Shown one piece after another: positions 15,167 to 18,790 of a stretch of 18,790 bases of DNA. The stretch comes from an uncultured Collinsella sp. (GTDB taxonomy: Bacteria; Actinomycetota; Coriobacteriia; Coriobacteriales; Coriobacteriaceae), in NCBI GenBank assembly GCA_900552705.1, contig USAX01000024.1, forward strand, positions 1 through 18,790. The letters are read 5' to 3'. The notes beneath the pieces were generated by a model. That model was not told where the DNA came from. It worked only from the letters and a program-made list of their open reading frames with translations, and did not search any database. Each line of letters opens with the position of its first letter. Within the stretch, counting starts at the first letter, position 1. The position numbers and the translations under genes were made by a program.

Positions 15167-15964
15167 TTAGCGCTTTCCCATCGCGCGAGCCATCCAGTCG
15201 AGGTTGCCGCTCGCACTGGCGGTGTTCGCGTTTATCTGCTGAGCCTGATTGAGAATCTGCCCCTGCATGAACAGGTTGCCTATTTGCAGCATGTTGCCGA
15301 TGCGCTGCTGGTTGAGAATCTGCTGCTGGCCCGCTTCCATGCGGCGCTGGTGCATCTCGGTCTCGTAGAGGTTGACCATCTCCTGTACGGTGGTGGCGCG
15401 ATGGTTGCGCACGGCAGCAAGGAAGAAATCCACGGCTTCGATGCTGTCGTAATCCATGGGGTACCACGGGGCGACCTGCGAAGCCCATTGCTGCTGTACG
15501 GCGAAAATCTCCTGCTTGGTTTGCTCGATGCTCTGGGCTAGGGCCTGGTTGTTGGCTTCAACTCGTTGGTTGCTTTGGTCAATCGCGGCATTTCTCTGGG
15601 AGCGGCTTTTGTCCGCCGTCTTCGCTATGACCTTGTATAGAATCGCACCGATGATAGCTGAGACGATGAGGTTCACGATATTCCAGACCGCCAATTGAAG
15701 CTCCGTGCCTCCCATCGAGAAGAACGGAAGGGTAGGGAGATACGCTATCACCTTAAGTGGCGTGCTCGTGATAAGCGTGAACGCAATAAGGAAGCCCCCG
15801 ATTGCATAGAGAACAGGGTGCCTTTTAGTCTTCTTTTCCGTCTTGGCGGCAAACTGAGTGGTGAGCTGGTTGATGCGTTGCTGAAGACTGACCACGCGGT
15901 GCATCAGGTTATGAGCGATTGTGATACCCGATAGCAGGTTTTCCTGCTCGTTCATTGGCGTCAT
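15167..15964 (-). CDS. Two-pass membrane protein with Gln-rich coiled-coil cytoplasmic tail
   Basis: The 265-residue protein has an N-terminal helix (SLQQRINQLTTQFAAKTEKK), two transmembrane segments (about 51-70 and 91-113), a helical coiled coil rich in Gln (122-162), a short conserved-looking motif WYPMDYDSIEAVDFFLAAV (167-185) followed by NHRATTVQEMVNLYETE, and a Gln/Asn/Met-rich tail (210-255). I have seen similar 'Y-x-S-x-E-A...RA...NLYE' segments in Firmicutes membrane proteins of unknown role, by memory only. Strong AGGAGGT 8 nt before ATG 15964 sets the start; ATG 15955 is an alternative. It is the first gene of the cargo operon, divergent from the XRE gene by 165 bp. Confidence 0.85.
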   Translation of the reverse strand: MTPMNEQENLLSGITIAHNLMHRVVSLQQRINQLTTQFAAKTEKKTKRHPVLYAIGGFLIAFTLITSTPLKVIAYLPTLPFFSMGGTELQLAVWNIVNLIVSAIIGAILYKVIAKTADKSRSQRNAAIDQSNQRVEANNQALAQSIEQTKQEIFAVQQQWASQVAPWYPMDYDSIEAVDFFLAAVRNHRATTVQEMVNLYETEMHQRRMEAGQQQILNQQRIGNMLQIGNLFMQGQILNQAQQINANTASASGNLDWMARAMGKR

Positions 15965-16067
15965 CGCATTACCTCCTGTTTTTTTGACTCACTAACGCTC
16001 TCGCCTCGTTCGTAAGAATGAGGTCTCAAACATTAACTGCATGCATGAAATACAGCCTTTCCAGTTT

Positions 16068-16073
16068 ATTATA
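16068..16073 (-). promoter_or_regulatory. Possible -10 box for the cargo operon
   Basis: TATAAT reads leftward here, about 100 bp before ATG 15964, in the AT-rich divergent region between the XRE gene and the cargo operon. No good -35 is seen. TGCATGCA (16038-16045) is a palindrome in the leader and could be a regulator site. Confidence 0.35.
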
Positions 16074-16129
16074 TTTGAGGCTAATCGCCCATACGATTCA
16101 AGGCAACTTGATTTTGACGGGCGGTTAAA

Positions 16130-16465
16130 ATGAAATACTTCGACATAGGACAGCGCATCAGGCGTTACCGCAAAGCCTGCGGGCTGTCGCAGGAGGCGCT
16201 CGCGCAAAAAGTTGGAATATCGGTAACGCACATGAGCCACATCGAAACGGGCAACACCAAGCTGAGCTTGCCCGTGCTCGCAAAGATTGCAGAGGAGCTG
16301 TCGGTAGGCACCGACGCTTTGCTCAGTGACGCCCCAAAACCCGACAAGGCGAAGCTTTCCGCCGAGGTGCAAGAGATTCTTGATTCATTCGAGATTGACG
16401 AGTTGCCCGTTGCGGTTGAGGTGCTCCGAGCGCTCAGAGATAGCCTGGCGAAACGCAGGGTCTAA
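16130..16465 (+). CDS. XRE-family transcriptional regulator
   Basis: The 111-residue protein has a Cro/C1-type helix-turn-helix at residues about 6-62: IGQRIRRYRKACGLSQEALA, then KVGISVTHMSHIETGNTKLS and LPVLAKIAEELSVGTDALL. The C-terminal 45 residues are acidic and helical, possibly for dimerisation. Length is typical of a small lone repressor. It is transcribed divergently from the cargo operon and sits at the right end of the element, so a role in repressing cargo or element genes is inferred. The ribosome site is weak (GGGCGG). No terminator hairpin directly follows the stop; a hairpin at 16501 may serve. Confidence 0.93.
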   Translation: MKYFDIGQRIRRYRKACGLSQEALAQKVGISVTHMSHIETGNTKLSLPVLAKIAEELSVGTDALLSDAPKPDKAKLSAEVQEILDSFEIDELPVAVEVLRALRDSLAKRRV

Positions 16466-16473
16466 GGTTTTTT

Positions 16474-16501
16474 CGCTCATACATATTACCATACAGATTA
16501 C
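16474..16501. repeat. Right copy of the 28-bp direct repeat (integrase arm site)
   Basis: This is identical and in the same orientation to 8086-8113. In the excised circle the two copies would flank the 39-bp att core, about 67 bp on one side and 113 bp on the other, as expected of arm-type recombinase sites. Confidence 0.75.
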
Positions 16502-16522
16502 TTTGGGCATTTTTGCCCAAAG
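16501..16522. other. Perfect hairpin beside the right arm site
   Basis: CTTTGGGCA / TGCCCAAAG forms a 9-bp stem with a TTTT loop, abutting the 28-bp repeat. It may end transcription of the XRE gene, although no T-run follows. Confidence 0.55.
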
Positions 16523-16528
16523 GCAACG

Positions 16529-16562
16529 AAAAAGCCCTGAACCGTTTTACCAGTTCAGGGCT
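16529..16562 (-). terminator. Terminator now serving tRNA-fMet, supplied by the element
   Basis: A perfect 10-bp stem AGCCCTGAAC / GTTCAGGGCT (16533-16542, 16553-16562) is followed on the minus strand by five T. It lies 7 bp past the tRNA 3' end and inside the element boundary. Confidence 0.88.
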
Positions 16563-16568
16563 GAAATT

Positions 16569-16607
16569 TTGGTCGCGGGGGCAGGATTTGAACCTACGAC
16601 CTCCGGG
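16569..16607 (-). repeat. Right attachment site, within the intact tRNA
   Basis: This 39-bp segment is identical to 7934-7972. It runs from one base past the CCA end to the 3' side of the anticodon stem, so integration restores the whole tRNA. Confidence 0.93.
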
Positions 16608-16646
16608 TTATGAGCCCGGCGAGCTACCAGACTGCTCCACCCCGCA
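16570..16646 (-). tRNA. Initiator tRNA-fMet (CAT)
   Basis: The 77-nt cloverleaf reads TGCGGGG (acceptor), GAGC/GCTC (D stem), CCGGG-CTCATAA-CCCGG (anticodon arm, CAT at 16610-16612), GTAGG-TTCAAAT-CCTGC (T arm), CCCCGCG-A-CCA with CCA encoded. Three G-C pairs next to the anticodon loop (GGG/CCC) and a weak 1-72 pair (T-G) are initiator hallmarks. The gene is intact although its 3' half is the element's att copy. Confidence 0.96.
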
Positions 16647-16677
16647 ATGTCTGGGCGCCTCATGTGCGCAAGAAAGA

Positions 16678-16706
16678 ATATTACGCGGGAGTTCGGTAAA
16701 CGGCAA
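16678..16706 (-). promoter_or_regulatory. Promoter of tRNA-fMet
   Basis: TTGCCG (16701-16706), a 17-bp spacer and TAATAT (16678-16683) form a good sigma70-type promoter ending 31 bp before the tRNA 5' end. It lies outside the element, so tRNA transcription is undisturbed. Confidence 0.75.
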
Positions 16707-16842
16707 GGAAAATCTCGTAGAGCATAATTCCTTCATATTTAAGCCCCTCAGACCATATCACCGTAAACGAATCGCAGCCGAGCGCCGTCGACGGCACGTA
16801 TACAATGGTGCGCGTCCCTTTATGCCAACACCGGGAGTAGAC

Positions 16843-17616
16843 ATGCTGCTCGCTATCGATATGGGAAACACGCAGACGGCCATGGGCCTGTTTGACGGAG
16901 ACGAGCTGGTGCAGTCGTGGCGCATGCCCACCGACCGCTCCTATACCGCCGACGAGATCCACGTGCGCCTGATGGGTTTCTTTAAGATGTACGGCCTTTC
17001 GCTCGATGCGGTCGACGCGATCGCTTTTGCCGGCGTAGTGCCGCAGCTCTCGCGCGAATGGCACGCCGTAGCCGACCGCATTGCCGCGGACGCCATCGTC
17101 ATCGGACCGCAGACGGCCGCGGTGACCAAGCTGCGTGCGGCGCGTCCCCAGGCCGTAGGCGCCGACCGTGTCGCCAACGCCGTTGCGGCCGAAACTTTCT
17201 ACGGCGCGCCGGCGATCGTGGTGGACTTTGGCACCGCGACCAATATCGACGTCATCGATGAGGACGGTTATTACATTGGCGGAGCGATCGCGCCGGGCAT
17301 CCGCATCTCCATGGACGCGCTTGCCACCCGTGCCGCCAAGCTCGCCAGCGTGCCGCTCGAGGCGCCCGAGCATGCCATCGGCCGCGATACCGAGGAGTGC
17401 ATCAAGGTCGGCGCCGTGATGGGCGCCGCCGCCATGGCCGAGGGCCTGGTCCCACGCCTGAAGCGGGAGCTGGGACGCGGAGACGCCCCCGCTATCGCCC
17501 CGGGCGGGCAGCGCGGCATCGTCGCCGATTCGACCGATGCCTTCGACGTGGTCGACGGACAACTCACCATCAAGGGTATCTGCGAAATCTACCACCGCAT
17601 GCAGGAGCTGGGGTAA
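16843..17616 (+). CDS. coaX: Type III pantothenate kinase
   Basis: CoaX phosphorylates pantothenate with ATP, the first step of coenzyme A synthesis, in the cytosol. The 257-residue protein has the family motifs DMGNTQTAMGLF (6-17, phosphate loop), GADRVAN (106-112), DFGTATNIDVID (128-139) and GGAIAPGI (146-153), ending LTIKGICEIYHRM. The usual TGG near the C-terminus reads PGG (220-222), a mild change. The frame is open upstream into the tRNA, but homology begins at MLLAIDMGN, and GGGAG 5 nt before ATG 16843 supports that start; ATG 16822 is an alternative. It is convergent with a biotin-ligase-like gene; coaX and birA genes are often neighbours in bacteria. Confidence 0.95.
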   Translation: MLLAIDMGNTQTAMGLFDGDELVQSWRMPTDRSYTADEIHVRLMGFFKMYGLSLDAVDAIAFAGVVPQLSREWHAVADRIAADAIVIGPQTAAVTKLRAARPQAVGADRVANAVAAETFYGAPAIVVDFGTATNIDVIDEDGYYIGGAIAPGIRISMDALATRAAKLASVPLEAPEHAIGRDTEECIKVGAVMGAAAMAEGLVPRLKRELGRGDAPAIAPGGQRGIVADSTDAFDVVDGQLTIKGICEIYHRMQELG

Positions 17617-17671
17617 GACAGGGGCTTAAGTCGAGCGCGAGCGCGAGCGGCGAACTAGGCAACACATCGGC

Positions 17672-17737
17672 CCTATTCCTCAAAATCGAAAATTTTTCAG
17701 TTTTGGGGAATAGGACGCTGGTAACCCATTCCCCAAA
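17672..17737. other. Convergent intergenic hairpin with a competing alternative
   Basis: CCTATTCCTCAAAA (17672-17685) pairs with TTTTGGGGAATAGG (17701-17714; 13 Watson-Crick pairs and one T-G). The inner part of the second arm, TTTGGGGAAT (17702-17711), also pairs perfectly with ATTCCCCAAA (17728-17737), so the two hairpins exclude each other. A further GC-rich hairpin with CGGC/GCCG arms lies near 17749-17769. Together they probably end transcription of the convergent genes, although no T-run is evident. Confidence 0.6.
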
Positions 17738-17811
17738 CAAGCGAGGCCCTCCCCGGCACAGCCGAGGAGAGCTTCGTTGTCATCGTTATCTTTGGGCGCG
17801 GGCGCCTCGCG

Positions 17812-18513
17812 TTACAGCCCGCGAATCCGTACGGCCTCGGGCGGAAACTCCTGCTCGCCGGCATCGGTCTTGATGGTCGCGCGGCCCCAGATGTCCAGAC
17901 CCGCGAACACACCGACCGCGAGCGGCAGGCCGTTGGGCGACACCGCCGCAACTTGGCGGCCCAGCAGCGGCACCATATCGAAATACTCGCCCAGCACGGG
18001 AGCCAGCGGACCGACAGCGCCCTGCGGCGTGTTGGCAACAACCGCCCAGGCGTCCACGCGGGTCAGCACGGCGGCGGACAGCGCCTCGACCAGCGCTTCG
18101 TCGGCCACATCCACACCGAGCTCGCTCAGCGCCGAGCGCTCAATATCCACCGTCACGGCACCGAACATGCCCGCGGCACCGGCACCGCCGTTCACGGCAA
18201 CACGCGCGAGCGACGTCTCAAACGCAGGCGCACCGCACACGATATCGCTCGGCCACTGGATACCCACTTTACCGGCAAGGCCCAACCCCGGCGTCGAAGC
18301 CGTGCCCACGAGCGCGTCCATCATGCCCATCGCGGCCACAAACGGCAGGCCGTGGAAGGCGTGCATATTCACATCGGGGCGCACGACCAGCGAAAACGTC
18401 AGCGACGCCTCGCCCGCGCTCCACGCGCACCAGCCCGCGGACGCACCCTCGCGACCCGCGTCGCGCGCGGCGTCAAGCTCGGTGCCAACGGCCACAGCAT
18501 TCATCTCAATCAT
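17812..18513 (-). CDS. Degenerate biotin-protein-ligase-like (BPL/LplA-fold) protein
   Basis: The 233-residue protein follows the biotin protein ligase fold: SLTFSLVVRPDV (37-48), an alanine-rich helix, VGIQWPSDIV (83-92) in place of the canonical K-W-P-N-D motif, and a C-terminal SH3-like domain with VGVFAGLDIWGRATIKT (200-216) and FPPEAVRIRGL. The catalytic Lys of KWPND is Gln86, and the biotin-binding GRGRxGR motif is not visible (the region reads AGREGASAGWCAWSAGE). No DNA-binding domain is present. It may be an inactive or altered-substrate ligase; true BirA would attach biotin to carboxylase carrier proteins. The start directly follows the folK stop, so the two are co-transcribed; ATG 18504 is an alternative start. 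Confidence 0.7.
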   Translation of the reverse strand: MIEMNAVAVGTELDAARDAGREGASAGWCAWSAGEASLTFSLVVRPDVNMHAFHGLPFVAAMGMMDALVGTASTPGLGLAGKVGIQWPSDIVCGAPAFETSLARVAVNGGAGAAGMFGAVTVDIERSALSELGVDVADEALVEALSAAVLTRVDAWAVVANTPQGAVGPLAPVLGEYFDMVPLLGRQVAAVSPNGLPLAVGVFAGLDIWGRATIKTDAGEQEFPPEAVRIRGL

Positions 18514-18790
18514 CTACATACGCCCCAATTCGCCCACGATATGGCCCACGCGGTCCTCGGGCTCCTTGACCTCGACGCCGTTGTAGCGGAAGAACCGCGC
18601 CGGGTCGTGCATCAGGTCCTCGAGCGGCACCAGCACAAAGTCGCGCTCGCCAATGAGCGGATGCGGCAGGCGCAGCTTCTTGCCGCCGTGGGTCTCGCCG
18701 TCCATCCACAGCAGGTCCAGGTCGATGGTGCGCGGGCCGTTGACCTTTGCCTTCTTGGAGCGGCCGCGCCCCAGCCCGGCCTCGATCTTC
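18514..18790 (-). CDS. folK: 2-amino-4-hydroxy-6-hydroxymethyldihydropteridine diphosphokinase, C-terminal part
   Basis: FolK transfers pyrophosphate from ATP to 6-hydroxymethyl-7,8-dihydropterin in folate synthesis. The frame is open through the right edge, and the visible part of about 91 residues carries the family signature NGPRTIDLDLLW followed by LRLPHPLIGERDFVLVPLED. The N-terminus lies beyond the window. The stop (18514-18516) abuts the start of the next gene. Other folate genes may lie upstream, out of view. Confidence 0.93.
   Translation of the reverse strand, partial: KIEAGLGRGRSKKAKVNGPRTIDLDLLWMDGETHGGKKLRLPHPLIGERDFVLVPLEDLMHDPARFFRYNGVEVKEPEDRVGHIVGELGRM

Larger units (their letters stand above)
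7934..16607. mobile_element. Integrated element of about 8.6 kb in the initiator tRNA gene
   Basis: A perfect 39-bp direct repeat brackets the region; the right copy completes an intact tRNA-fMet and the left copy is an orphan fragment. The integrase gene lies beside the left repeat and an excisionase gene precedes it, as in tRNA-targeting elements. Other contents are an SF3 replication helicase, two small unknown genes, a two-gene surface/membrane cargo and an XRE regulator. There are no structural phage, relaxase or type IV secretion genes, so it is best described as an integrative plasmid or satellite-like island that would depend on another element for transfer. One repeat unit plus body is 8635 bp, the predicted size of the excised circle. 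Confidence 0.9.

Noticed and set aside
7934..16607. Complete prophage.
   Set aside because: No terminase, portal, capsid, tail, lysin or holin gene is present; only replication, integration and cargo genes are seen.
16513..16842. N-terminal extension of coaX into the tRNA region.
   Set aside because: The frame is open only by chance through the tRNA gene; family homology and the ribosome site place the start at 16843.

Overview
The window looks like a chromosomal stretch of a GC-rich gut actinobacterium of the class Coriobacteriia, most likely Collinsella or a relative. This is inferred from base composition, strong AGGAGG-type ribosome binding sites, a 'GTKWCGKT' AAA/DUF4143 ATPase and a Coriobacteriia-like enoate-reductase-type flavoenzyme. 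No rRNA or other species marker is present, so the genus is only a guess.

Layout. (a) 1-3561, minus strand: a four-gene surface-protein operon. Three proteins each have one N-terminal membrane anchor followed by a TasA/camelysin-like beta-rich ectodomain, and a fourth, secreted Asp/Ala-rich protein runs off the window edge. (b) 3837-5141, minus: an AAA ATPase with a DUF4143 C-terminus, preceded by four copies of a 12-bp repeat at exactly 23-bp spacing that abuts a likely extended -10 promoter. (c) 5377-7407, minus: a two-domain FMN/4Fe-4S/FAD enoate-reductase-type oxidoreductase with its own terminator. (d) 7545-7850: four diverged inverted-repeat units with an 80-bp period and no gene.

(e) 7934-16607: an integrated mobile element of about 8.6 kb inserted in the 3' half of the initiator tRNA-fMet gene. 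Its ends are a perfect 39-bp direct repeat (att sites): the right copy is part of the intact tRNA and the left copy is the displaced 3' end of the original gene, still followed by a terminator. Inside, in order, are tyrosine integrase and excisionase (minus), a 1-kb gene-poor leader with CTGCCAG repeats, an SF3 (D5/P4-type) replication helicase (plus), a highly structured 600-bp non-coding region with iteron-like repeats, two small overlapping genes of unknown function (minus), a two-gene cargo module (a two-pass coiled-coil membrane protein and a secreted protein with a His/Cys-containing C-terminal domain, minus) and a divergent XRE repressor-like gene (plus). There are no capsid, portal, relaxase or conjugation genes, so it resembles an integrative plasmid or phage-satellite-like island.

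(f) 16570-18790: host genes resume with tRNA-fMet and its promoter, coaX (type III pantothenate kinase, plus), a hairpin-rich convergent intergenic region, a degenerate biotin-protein-ligase-like gene and the C-terminal part of folK (both minus, adjacent).

The most unusual items are the 80-bp periodic inverted-repeat array, the 23-bp phased repeats before the DUF4143 ATPase, the folded non-coding region behind the element's helicase, and the uncharacterised membrane-plus-secreted cargo pair.
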